Assembly (NCBI GenBank): GCA_031553495.1
Contig: JAVBLN010000018.1
Coordinates: 144,173-208,172, forward strand
Direction of reading: 5' to 3'
DNA: 64,000 nucleotides
Source: Pinibacter sp031553495
GTDB lineage: Bacteria > Bacteroidota > Bacteroidia > Chitinophagales > Chitinophagaceae
The notes beneath the pieces were generated by a model. That model made no database searches. It was not told the DNA's origin and saw only the letters and a list, made by a program, of their open reading frames with translations. How positions within the stretch are numbered: the stretch's first letter is position 1; every line of letters starts with the position of its first letter. Shown piece after piece: positions 44,245-52,547 of this stretch. Both the position numbers and the translations under genes were made by a program.

Positions 44245-45230
44245 AAAGCTGTCATTTATTTATTCGCAATTCTTTAATTTGTACTACAGGCGATAATTAA
44301 TTTAATATCGTATGTTATCTTTTTACCTACGAAAAAATGCGGATAAGTAATGATGCTTGTTCGTTTGTGTTTTCATCATGTTTTCATCAATTTTTAAATA
44401 GAAGGGAAAAACTACCGTTTCAATTGCAAGGTTTTAATATGGTATTGTTTATAAATGGAGTAGAGTAATAATTGGTCAAATAGTTAAAAAAATGAGCCTT
44501 ATTTGTCCTTTTAAGATGCTTTACTAAGAAAAAGGTTGCATGTAAAATAAATTATTAATCACAAATTATATAATTGAAATTTTTATATGGTGTTATATGT
44601 TTAATATTTTTTTTATTGGTAATATTCAAAACAATAAAAAAGGACATCTTATGTGCTGAAGTATTTGGTAGGCTTAATTTGAGGTCTAAAAAGGCTAAAA
44701 CGGAGCAAGCATGGCCGACTCCGTTTACTTCATAGAATAAGGCAGAAATAGTATAAAATAATTATGTGTTATTAATTTCTGTTCAAAGTTTAATTTATTT
44801 CAAAATTTTAATATATGTATAATTGTCAAAATACAAGTATCATATATATTAGTGCATGATTTTCAAAACGATTGCACCCATAATTTTAACACATAGCAAA
44901 AATATACGAGCTGTAAAAAATACCCAGTCAAATTCGGTCATATAAATTATTTAAAGAGACATCTCGTAATTGCTCTCTTATTTGATTGACATGTAAACAT
45001 CTATCAATATCCCAACTAATATTAATTAAAATAAGCCGATTTTATTGATTTTTGCAAAGAATACGAGCATCACTTGAAAAATAAATAAAGTCTCTTTGTC
45101 TTTTTTTATTGACAGTTTTGAAAAAAAAGGGTGTAGGAGCCTCCCTATTTTTACTAGTTATTACTATATTTTTTTAAGTTGTTTCTTTTTTATCTTGTTA
45201 TTGTGTTGGTTCTTGGTCTGGTTTTATTGG
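44245..45230. other. AT-rich region of about 1 kb without a gene
   Basis: No coding sequence, GYGACRC element or tRNA is visible. There is one stem (AAACGGAG...CTCCGTTT, about 44698-44726) without T tract. The plus-strand frame at 45096-45347 is Phe/Leu-rich by composition and overlaps the S66 peptidase gene; I do not accept it. Confidence 0.5.
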
Positions 45231-45256
45231 GGCTGCATTATTTGCAGCCTCTTTTT
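45231..45256 (+). terminator. Plus-strand terminator with no obvious upstream gene
   Basis: GGCTGCA (45231-45237) pairs with TGCAGCC (45243-45249), followed by TCTTTTT. It faces away from the S66 peptidase gene and would end a plus-strand RNA arising in the 44.3-45.2 kb region. Confidence 0.65.
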
Positions 45257-45262
45257 CTATAA

Positions 45263-46285
45263 CTATATTTCCTGCAAAACACACCTAACGCTTCCCACCT
45301 CCAGTTTGTGTTTTACACCACATTTCAATGCCATATTGTTTTTTTGATGCCCTACAGGAAAATTGAAGCATACCGGATAGTTATACATACTTACCTTTTC
45401 AAGTACTATATCTTCCAACGGTTTTCCAAAAATTTCCCCGGGGTCATCCGGCTTAATTTTAAAACCGCCTACGATCAGCCCTGCAAGGTTATCTAACTTG
45501 CCGCTTCTTTTCAGGTTCCAGAACATTCTGTCTATACTATAGAGGTATTCTCCGGTATCTTCCACAAAAAGAATCTTTCCTTCTGTTTTGATATCCGATG
45601 CCGAGCCGGTGCAGGATTCGATGGTTTTTAAATTGCCGCCAATCAGCAGTCCTTCCCCTTTTCCTACCTGGTTCTTAACCGCTGGCGTGGTCGCATACCG
45701 CATTTTATCGCCACGCAACACCCGTTGAATAGATATAATGGTATCAGCCTGAATGTTATCAGCCTGGCTCCAAATGTCGGGAAAGCTGTTACACATTTTT
45801 GAATGAACGGATGCGATGTTCAACCTGCTAAGCTGGCCATGCAGCACAGTTACATCACTAAATCCGATGATCCATTTGGGATTGGTTTTAAGACCCGAAA
45901 ATTTGATCTTGTCTATAATTCTAACTATACCATACCCACCACGAGCGCACATAATAGCCTTAACATTTTTATCATTCAGCATATCCTGAAAATCGTCCCT
46001 TCGCTCTTTATCCGTGCCGCCAAATGTAAAATCCCGTTTGCCTATAGTTTGCCCCAGCTTTATATTATACCCCCAGCTTTGCATTAATTGAACAGCCGGT
46101 TGCACTTCCTTCAGGGTAATATAACCCGCCGGACTGGTTATGCCAATCGTATCTCCCGCCTTTAAATATGGTGGGATCAGGGGCACTTTTTCCTCTTCGA
46201 AACAAGGACTTTCCGTTTTTTCCGAAAATCCCAGCAATGCACCGGATGCTAATATTGTAGATGAAATAAAGCTTTTACGGTTCAT
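45263..46285 (-). CDS. LD-carboxypeptidase, peptidase family S66
   Basis: S66 enzymes remove the terminal D-Ala from tetrapeptides of peptidoglycan during recycling. The 340-residue protein has an N-terminal export-type segment (FISSTILASGALLGFS), then LKAGDTIGITSPAG, RDDFQDMLNDKNVKAIMCARGG split by the conserved GGYG, the nucleophile Ser143 in IIGFSDVTVLH, GGNLKTIES, the Glu in FVEDTGEYLY and the His in FPVGHQKNNMAL. Length is typical. The leader suggests a periplasmic form. It is monocistronic. Confidence 0.9.
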   Translation of the reverse strand: MNRKSFISSTILASGALLGFSEKTESPCFEEEKVPLIPPYLKAGDTIGITSPAGYITLKEVQPAVQLMQSWGYNIKLGQTIGKRDFTFGGTDKERRDDFQDMLNDKNVKAIMCARGGYGIVRIIDKIKFSGLKTNPKWIIGFSDVTVLHGQLSRLNIASVHSKMCNSFPDIWSQADNIQADTIISIQRVLRGDKMRYATTPAVKNQVGKGEGLLIGGNLKTIESCTGSASDIKTEGKILFVEDTGEYLYSIDRMFWNLKRSGKLDNLAGLIVGGFKIKPDDPGEIFGKPLEDIVLEKVSMYNYPVCFNFPVGHQKNNMALKCGVKHKLEVGSVRCVLQEI

Positions 46286-46412
46286 GAACTAAAGATAGAA
46301 GTTAATGAGGAAATCAAGGTTAATTTGAAAATGTGAAAATGCATCTGGCGTGCATTCCTGTGTTTATTTCACGTCAGTTAATCGCTGTTTCCCCTGTTTT
46401 ACGTGATTAAAA

Positions 46413-46622
46413 ATCAGTCCGATCAGTGTCATCTGTGTGCAAAATCAAGGTCATTTTTATTATGTGCCCGGCGGTATAGCTACTATTAAGCGTCCGTTGC
46501 GTCGCACTCTTCAGCTTTTAATCTTTATTGGGCAATTAGGCGGGAACCCTGTTGAAATTCAAAATTCAGCAGCAACGCAGTGATCAATAATGTGGCACAC
46601 AGATGACACTGATTAGACTGAT
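46413..46622. repeat. Inverted repeat enclosing a GYGACRC element
   Basis: ATCAGTCCGATCAGTGTCAT (from 46413) and its complement ATGACACTGATTAGACTGAT (to 46622) form arms of about 28 nt with two or three mismatches. Between them lies copy 20 of the GYGACRC element. Confidence 0.68.
46450..46535 (+). repeat. GYGACRC element, copy 20
   Basis: CATTTTTATTATGTGCCCGG, CGGTATAGCTACTATTAAGC, GTCCGTTGCGTCGCACTC and a degenerate TTTATTGGGC box. Its lead is close to that of copy 2. Confidence 0.77.
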
Positions 46623-46699
46623 CCGCACTGATATTTCGTTTATAACATATGCCCTGCAAAGCTTGTAGCCTTGCAGCAGTATACTGTTGCATTAGCAAT

Positions 46700-46840
46700 A
46701 AATTAGCGTTTCAACTTTTTACTGCCTTCTGTTTTCTGTCTTCTGAACTATGATTTCTACCGCTTATTGCGCACTTCTTCTGTTTCTTCTCTACTGCTCA
46801 CTGCCTGCTGCCAACTGCCAACAGCCTTCTGATCTCTGAC
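46700..46840. repeat. CTACTGCC/TTCTGTC heptamer tract upstream of metG
   Basis: TACTGCCTTCTGTTTTCTGT, CTACTGCTCACTGCCTGCTG and CCAACTGCCAACAGCC are diverged heptamers of about 7-bp period. They reach to within 10 bp of the metG -7 element and replace the -33 region. Confidence 0.65.
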
Positions 46841-46848
46841 TTCTTTAT

Positions 46849-46856
46849 TACTTTTG
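46849..46856 (+). promoter_or_regulatory. -7 element of metG, giving a leaderless or near-leaderless RNA
   Basis: TACTTTTG matches TAnnTTTG and ends only 4 bp before the ATG. With the usual distance to the start point the transcript would begin at or next to the start codon. Confidence 0.6.
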
Positions 46857-46860
46857 CCGA

Positions 46861-48993
46861 ATGAAACAAGCGAAAAGATATTTAATTACCGCGGCGTTAC
46901 CGTATGCAAATGGATTAAAACATGTGGGGCATTTGGCTGGCGCTTATCTTCCGGCAGATATATATGTACGTTATTTGCGTGCGCAAAAGCGCGATGTGGT
47001 TTTTGTATGCGGCAGCGATGAGCACGGCACTGCAATTCCTATTCAGGCTATGAAGGAGAATACTACGCCCCGGGCTATTATAGATAAATACCACGATCTG
47101 ATAAGGCAAAACTTTTCCGATTTGGGAATTTCGTTTGATATATATCACAGAACCAGCTCGCCTTTGCATCATGAAACTTCCCAGGCTTTCTTTACAGAGT
47201 TGAACAATGCCGGAGAATTGGAAACAAAGGAATCGGAACAGTATTACGATGAGGAAGCCAAATCTTTTTTGGCCGACAGGTTTATAAAGGGAATTTGCCC
47301 CAAATGCTCTTCTGACCGCGCTTTTGGCGATCAGTGCGAAACATGTGGATCTTCGTTAAGTCCTGATGAACTTATAAACCCCGTTAGTACCTTAAGTGGC
47401 AAGCCACCGGTGAAAAAACTGACTACACACTGGTATTTGCCGCTGAACAGGCATGAAGATTTTTTACGCAAATGGATACTTGAAGATCATAAGGACGACT
47501 GGCGGCCAAGCGTGGTGGGACAATGCAAAAGCTGGATTGATGGCGGTTTGCAGCCACGTGCCGTAACCCGCGATCTTGACTGGGGTGTAAAAGTTCCTGT
47601 TGCCGGCGCGGAGGGTAAAGTGCTATATGTATGGTTTGACGCGCCAATTGGTTATATAAGCGCTACCCGGCAATGGGCTATTGATAATAATAAAGACTGG
47701 AAGCCTTACTGGACGGATAAGGAAACCAAGCTTGTTCACTTTATTGGGAAAGACAATATTGTATTTCACTGTATTATTTTTCCGGTAATGCTGAAGCTGC
47801 ATGAAAATATTTTGCCCGATAATGTGCCTGCAAATGAATTTTTAAACCTGGAAGGTGATAAAATGAGTACCAGCCGTAACTGGAAACTGGAAATGCAGGA
47901 TTATATTGATGATTTCATAAACAAAGAAAATGGAGGCGCGCAGATGGCCGATGTGCTGCGTTATTACCTTACGCAAATAGCGCCGGAGTCGAAGGATAGC
48001 GAATTTACATGGAAAGGTTTTCAGGATGCGAACAACAGCGAGTTGGTAAGCATTTTTGGAAATTTTGTGAACAGGACCTTTGTATTGATGCACAAACTGT
48101 GCGGTGGTAAAGTGCCGACGCTACACAAGGATGTATTTGATGCTAAGGATCAGCAGTTGGCAGATGATATTTTGTCATCGAAAAATAAGATAGAAGCGCT
48201 TTTGGAGGAATATAAATTCCGTGATGCGCAGTTTGAGGTAATTAACCTTTCGCGCATTGGCAATAAATACATGCAGGATAGAGAGCCCTGGATATTGGCT
48301 AAAAACCTTGCCGCGCAACCGGAACTGCAAAAGCAAATAGACAATTGCTTACACCTCTGTTTGCAATTGTGTGCAAACCTGGCGATACTGATACATCCGT
48401 TCTTACCCTACACGGCAAAGAAAATGTTGTACATGATGAAAGTGGTAGATAAGATGTTGGATTGGGAAAATGCAGGCCGTATAAATCTTTTGAGTGTGGG
48501 CTACAGTTTACGGGCGCCGGAATTGCTGTTCAGGAAAATTGAAGATGATGAAGTGAAAGCGCAGATAGAAAAACTGAAAAACGGTTTGGCACAATCATTA
48601 GCCAATTCCGGGGTTGTTAGCAATACTAACGGTAATGAAGAAGTGAAAATTGAAAAAAATGTGAAGCCCGAAATAGTGTATGATGATTTTGCTAAAATAG
48701 ATTTGAAAGTGGGAACCATTGTATCGGCAGATAAAGTGGAAAAGGCGGACAAACTGTTGAAACTTTCTGTGGATCTTGGCTTTGAAACACGCACAATTGT
48801 TAGCGGTATCGCTTTGCATTTTAAGCCGGAAGAGGTAATAAACAAGCAAGTAGTAGTGGTAGCAAATCTTACGCCGCGAAAAATGCGCGGTATAGAAAGC
48901 AACGGAATGATATTAATGGCAGAGGATGAAGCAGGAAAATTGCATTTTGTGAAACCGGAAACTGTGATAAATGCAGGTTCCAGCGTTTCATAG
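46861..48993 (+). CDS. metG: Methionyl-tRNA synthetase
   Basis: MetG charges tRNA-Met. The 710-residue protein has the class I signatures HVGH (21-24) and KMSTS (in LEGDKMSTSRNW), the zinc-binding CPKCSSDRAFGDQCETC knuckles (double-zinc type), the anticodon domain with NFVNRTFVLMHK, and a C-terminal EMAP/Trbp111 tRNA-binding domain (IDLKVGTIVSADKVEKADKL; PRKMRGIESNGMILMAED). Domain order is standard for long MetG. It is monocistronic. Confidence 0.97.
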   Translation: MKQAKRYLITAALPYANGLKHVGHLAGAYLPADIYVRYLRAQKRDVVFVCGSDEHGTAIPIQAMKENTTPRAIIDKYHDLIRQNFSDLGISFDIYHRTSSPLHHETSQAFFTELNNAGELETKESEQYYDEEAKSFLADRFIKGICPKCSSDRAFGDQCETCGSSLSPDELINPVSTLSGKPPVKKLTTHWYLPLNRHEDFLRKWILEDHKDDWRPSVVGQCKSWIDGGLQPRAVTRDLDWGVKVPVAGAEGKVLYVWFDAPIGYISATRQWAIDNNKDWKPYWTDKETKLVHFIGKDNIVFHCIIFPVMLKLHENILPDNVPANEFLNLEGDKMSTSRNWKLEMQDYIDDFINKENGGAQMADVLRYYLTQIAPESKDSEFTWKGFQDANNSELVSIFGNFVNRTFVLMHKLCGGKVPTLHKDVFDAKDQQLADDILSSKNKIEALLEEYKFRDAQFEVINLSRIGNKYMQDREPWILAKNLAAQPELQKQIDNCLHLCLQLCANLAILIHPFLPYTAKKMLYMMKVVDKMLDWENAGRINLLSVGYSLRAPELLFRKIEDDEVKAQIEKLKNGLAQSLANSGVVSNTNGNEEVKIEKNVKPEIVYDDFAKIDLKVGTIVSADKVEKADKLLKLSVDLGFETRTIVSGIALHFKPEEVINKQVVVVANLTPRKMRGIESNGMILMAEDEAGKLHFVKPETVINAGSSVS

Positions 48994-49067
48994 TTAAGGA
49001 AAAAGACAAAGAAAATATGGAGAATAAGTGATGTGGATAAATCTTATAAAAAAAGCGAGATATTTTG

Positions 49068-49096
49068 TTTGTATTAAATAAAATCTCTTACTTTTG
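49068..49096 (+). promoter_or_regulatory. Promoter of tRNA-Pro
   Basis: TTTG (49068-49071) and TACTTTTG (49089-49096) with a 17-bp spacer fit the Bacteroidota consensus. Start would be about 35 bp before the tRNA. Confidence 0.72.
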
Positions 49097-49136
49097 CACC
49101 CCACGATTAATGCAGCATAACACTAAATTAATCAAT

Positions 49137-49210
49137 CGGGGTGTAGCGTAGCCCGGTATCGCGCCACATTTGGGATGTGGAGGTCGTAGGTTCGAATCCT
49201 GCCACCCCGA
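49137..49210 (+). tRNA. tRNA-Pro (TGG)
   Basis: Acceptor CGGGGTG/CACCCCG, anticodon loop TTTGGGA with TGG, T-loop GGTTCGAATCC and discriminator A. No encoded CCA. A terminator follows after 4 bp. Confidence 0.96.
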
Positions 49211-49214
49211 CAAG

Positions 49215-49255
49215 ACGGGACAAAAATAGAGAAATCTATTTTTGTCCCGTTTTTA
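49215..49255 (+). terminator. Intrinsic terminator of tRNA-Pro
   Basis: ACGGGACAAAAATAGA and TCTATTTTTGTCCCGT are perfectly complementary 16-nt arms around GAAA, followed by T-rich DNA. Confidence 0.93.
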
Positions 49256-49300
49256 TTTTTCCGCAACTTTTTTTATTCTTACCGTTGTTCGGGAGTTGCC

Positions 49301-49505
49301 GTTGTTGCGTGTGTAGGGCAGCCCTGCGTGAAGGCACACCAACAACCTGTGAGACTCTGAGCCATTAAACCCACCGCTCAATAGAATTCCAACCGATCAA
49401 CGTAATGCGACGCAACGATGCTTAACCGGAGTTACAAAAGCCGGTTACAAAAAATAACTGTTGGTGAAGCTAACGTATAAGTATATGCGTAATGCTAATA
49501 GCAGC
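49301..49505 (-). repeat. About 200-bp repeat unit I, containing GYGACRC copy 21
   Basis: It begins with an imperfect cruciform-like segment (GTTGTTGCGTGTG ... CACACCAACAAC around AGGGCAGCCCT), continues with GAGACTCTGAGCCATTAAAC and CCACCGCTCAATAGAATTCC, contains GCGACGCAAC near 49408, and ends with AAGCCGGTTACAAAAAATA and GCTAACGTATAAG. Units II and III repeat this order. Confidence 0.82.
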
Positions 49506-49520
49506 GAAAAAAATATTCTA

Positions 49521-49560
49521 GTTAAAAAAAAATGTAATTTTAGTTACAATTTTTTTTAAC
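49521..49560. repeat. 40-bp near-perfect palindrome before a small ORF
   Basis: GTTAAAAAAAAATGTAA (49521-49537) and TTACAATTTTTTTTAAC (49544-49560) are complementary with one mismatch. It ends 18 bp before the start of the 41-codon ORF and could be an operator or terminator. Confidence 0.7.
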
Positions 49561-49578
49561 GACTTAAATGCACACCTT

Positions 49579-49704
49579 ATGAAAAAGAAATTTAAACTAG
49601 CTTTTGACATGCTGGTAAGGGAAATGCAGATAGTTAATAACTCCGAAAGTAAGGCCTATTTGAGAGGGGTAATCTCGACAGGGCCATTTTTTAGTTTCGA
49701 TTGA
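49579..49704 (+). CDS. Small ORF of 41 codons, possible peptide precursor
   Basis: ATG 49579 reads MKKKFKLAFDMLVREM, then QIVNNSESKAYLRG and a short tail ending FFSFD before TGA. The basic start, the amphipathic (F/L)xx(L)xxEM segment and the small residues near the end resemble leader peptides of Bacteroidota ribosomal peptide precursors, but the usual Gly-Gly is RG here. It lies between repeat units I and II, near an erythromycin-esterase-like gene. No RBS is visible, as usual in this phylum. It may equally be chance. Confidence 0.4.
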   Translation: MKKKFKLAFDMLVREMQIVNNSESKAYLRGVISTGPFFSFD

Positions 49705-49752
49705 ACTTCCTTTGTTTCCGATTTTTTGCCCTTGCCAGCATTCAGGAATTGT

Positions 49753-49960
49753 TGTTGTTGCGTGTGTAGGACGGCCCTGTGTGAAGGCACACCAATAACC
49801 TATAAGACTCTGAGCCATTAAACCCACCGCTCAATAGAATTCCAGCAGATGAACGTAGTGCAAAGCAACGATACTTACCGAAGTTACAAATGATGGTGAC
49901 AAAATACAGTTATTATGAGGCTAACGCAAATGACTAGGCGCCATGTTAACGGCTGCTGAA
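49753..49960 (-). repeat. About 200-bp repeat unit II, containing degenerate GYGACRC copy 22
   Basis: It repeats unit I in order: GTTGTTGCGTGTGTAGGACG, GACTCTGAGCCATTAAACCC, GCTCAATAGAATTCCAGCAG, but the core is degraded to GTGCAAAGCAAC (about 49858). It ends with GGCTAACGCAAATGAC. Confidence 0.8.
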
Positions 49961-50041
49961 ATATCAAGCCAGGGGTTGATAAACGATTGAGTTTTGCTAA
50001 TCCTTGGTTAATTGTTTTACAATGTTTATAAACATAATTTT

Positions 50042-51349
50042 ATGTCAAAAAAAAGATCCACCCACAACATTCATTGGTTAATAAGCGCTTTGACGTTTTG
50101 TGTCTATATTTTTCCGGTTAGTGGGCAACAGCTGGAAAAAATTTGGCAAACCGATATAAGTAAAGGGCTACAGCTAGTTAAACCATATATTGATAAGAAG
50201 GTGAATGATAGTGTGCGTTTTGTTGGACTTGGAGATGTTCAGGAATTATTAAAAGAATCTGCTCGTTTAAACTCTGCGATTGCAGCATATTTAATACAGG
50301 AAAAAGGGTTTAATACTTTTGTTGTAAACCAACCTGACTGGGTAATTCGGGGAATGAATGCTTATATGATTGATCCGGATAAAAAGCCATTGTCTCAACC
50401 CCATTTCGATTCACTTTTTACCAGTGCATTTGGAAACTCACCACGGGATACCCGTGATTTTAAGGACTTTTTGCTGTGGTTAAAGCACTATAATCTTACA
50501 CAGGAATCAAATAAAGTAAGCATAAGAGGTGGAGGCTTTCTTATTGATTATGCTATGAGGTATCCCGAAATGAATCATTATTTTATTGAAACATATATAA
50601 GGCCATATAACAACCAAATAGCTGATAGTATGGCTTATAAATGGGAAAGTATTGGAAACAGCAATTCATTTGGTTCTGATTCTGTTGTTATTGCTTACAT
50701 GCAGCAATGGGAAAAAGCGGTAATAGGGCATAAACTATTTGGTGGTGAATTGTTCGCGCAAATGAAAAATGATATTGAACAAAGAGCTGTAGCATTGGCT
50801 ATAAAAACAAGTACAATATCGACGGGTGAGAAATTTCATAGGGCTGCTGAAGTAAGTGGATTGATAGAGGCAAGGCTGATTGACGATTTATTGCAAATAA
50901 AGACAAACAAAATAATAATTGCTTCATTAAACGTTTCGTTTACTGATTCAGATTTGTATGCTTATAACACAGATAAAAAGGCTGTAAGATTACCTACGAA
51001 TGGTTCTGCATATAGAAAATTTTTTGGAAGGAAATATATTAATACCGTAATTACATTTGCGGATAGCGCAAATGTGCTTGCCATTAAAAATGATACCTCT
51101 TTTCAACGGGTAGTAATGTATGGCGACTCTTTAGCAAAAAAACTATTAACCCAAAAAGAAGTTTATTATTTTCCGGAAGACAAGGCTGCCCTATCGAATT
51201 TTTCTATCCCGGTAATTTATACCGGATATTTAGGAAAAGATATAAACTTATTTTTAGATACTAAAAATAATGCTTATCCTTTTGATATTCTTTTTATTCT
51301 ACCTAGCCTAACAAGAAGTGAATATTTAAATAGCTTTTTCATTAAATAA
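50042..51349 (+). CDS. Secreted erythromycin-esterase-like protein, probably without esterase site
   Basis: I chose ATG 50042 (MSKKRSTHNIHWLIS), giving 435 residues with a signal peptide ending near VSGQQ; a TTG ten codons upstream adds nothing signal-like. The order RFVGLGDVQELLKESARLNS, YLIQEKGFNTFVVNQPDWV and RDFKDFLLWLKHYN resembles the EreA/erythromycin-esterase fold. The catalytic ExxH seen there as GESTHG is here GLGDVQEL, so hydrolase activity is doubtful. It is bracketed by repeat units II and III. Family assignment is tentative; function is unknown. Confidence 0.6.
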   Translation: MSKKRSTHNIHWLISALTFCVYIFPVSGQQLEKIWQTDISKGLQLVKPYIDKKVNDSVRFVGLGDVQELLKESARLNSAIAAYLIQEKGFNTFVVNQPDWVIRGMNAYMIDPDKKPLSQPHFDSLFTSAFGNSPRDTRDFKDFLLWLKHYNLTQESNKVSIRGGGFLIDYAMRYPEMNHYFIETYIRPYNNQIADSMAYKWESIGNSNSFGSDSVVIAYMQQWEKAVIGHKLFGGELFAQMKNDIEQRAVALAIKTSTISTGEKFHRAAEVSGLIEARLIDDLLQIKTNKIIIASLNVSFTDSDLYAYNTDKKAVRLPTNGSAYRKFFGRKYINTVITFADSANVLAIKNDTSFQRVVMYGDSLAKKLLTQKEVYYFPEDKAALSNFSIPVIYTGYLGKDINLFLDTKNNAYPFDILFILPSLTRSEYLNSFFIK

Positions 51350-51401
51350 TTCAATCGTTGATTAATTTATATTTTGTCAATCGAGATAGTAGTGTTGAGA
51401 T

Positions 51402-51560
51402 TATGAGACTCTGAGCCATTAAACCCACCGCTCAATAGAATTTCAACAGATGAACGTAATGCGACGCAACGATGCTTAACCGGAGTTACAAAAGCCGGAT
51501 ACAAAAAATAGCTAGTGGAAAAACTAACGTATAAGACTATGCGCAATACTAACAACAGCG
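51402..51560 (-). repeat. Repeat unit III (5' truncated), containing GYGACRC copy 23
   Basis: It starts at TATGAGACTCTGAGCCATT, continues with ACCCACCGCTCAATAGAATT, GCGACGCAAC (51461-51470), AAAGCCGGATACAAAAAATA and AACTAACGTATAAG, like unit I. The cruciform start of units I and II is missing. Confidence 0.82.
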
Positions 51561-52547
51561 GGGAAATATAACACTCACCAATATCCTATTATGTAATTTG
51601 AACTAAAGACCTAATCCTAAATCATAATATATGCGTTCTGCAATATTTGATCCCTTAATGTAATGTGATTCCTTGCCCGGTTATTTTGTTGTGAATCGCG
51701 ATATCGCGGGTTTTCAATTTTTTCAAAAAATATGAGCTTTCGGGGCAAATATTAAGCATTGCGGAATGGTTGAATTTCAATAATTTAGGGTAAAAATAAT
51801 CTTAAAAGATGCAACATCGTGTAAGTTTTGGAGAGTTTTTTTGCCTAAATTGTGGGAATGTAATGTCTATTAAATCGAAAAAATGTTTGTAAATTAATTT
51901 ATAAAATGTAGAATATTTAAAAAATGCCATTTAATGATGCTTAATTAACAGTTATTTGAGATTGTTCTGGTTATTCTATAAATAAAATAATTAATTATAT
52001 ATAATGTGCAATTTGCTTGTTTTTAATGCCTGGGTATCTCTTTTTACTTGTAAAAAGGCAAATATTATATGTAAATTCGACCTATGCGGCAACATATTCG
52101 ACCCATCAGGCAAATATCACTTTTTACGCTATTTTAAATTTACGGTATCAATTTGATCGAAAACAATATTCACCATGACCTAAAAAATTTACCTTTTCCA
52201 TTAGCAGGTTTTATGCTATGTGGTTAAAAAACAAGTAACGTGCAATTTTGGCCAAATGCTGTAACTTTTAATTTTCGCTACATACTTATAGAAAGCTAGC
52301 GCTGGTTTTTTATATAAAACCTGCAATTGAAACTTTAGTGTAATAATTCCAGATTCTTTATTGCTTATACTAATACGGGCTTGTTGGTAACTCGTTTTAC
52401 CTGGCCATGCGGACTTTTATGCTCCACATGATACCGGTGTGTGTCTACACACTACGCACTATTGGTAGGAAAAAAATACAGGTCATCGTTGACCCCCATC
52501 ATAACCTTGCTGTAGATAAGAATTATTATTTTTTAAACAATGAATCT
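51561..52547. other. AT-rich 1-kb leader region of the fibre gene
   Basis: No gene is visible. It contains the palindrome CGCGATATCGCG (51697-51708), a pair GCAGGTTTTAT / ATAAAACCTGC about 110 bp apart (52205-52322), and the phased repeats listed separately. Confidence 0.45.
52052..52113. promoter_or_regulatory. Helically phased GGCAA repeats, candidate AraC-type operator
   Basis: ATTCGACCTATGCGGCAA (52075-52092) and ATTCGACCCATCAGGCAA (52096-52113) are direct repeats with a 21-bp period. A third AAGGCAAATAT lies 31 bp before the first GGCAA. Such spacing suits an AraC-family dimer, and four such regulators are encoded nearby. Which of them binds is not known. Confidence 0.5.

Noticed and set aside
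45096..45347. Plus-strand open frame of 83 codons rich in Phe, Leu and Cys
   Set aside because: It overlaps the S66 peptidase gene, begins at TTG, and its composition follows from T-rich DNA.
49301..51560. Units I-III as ends of an insertion sequence
   Set aside because: They are direct rather than inverted, and no transposase lies between them.
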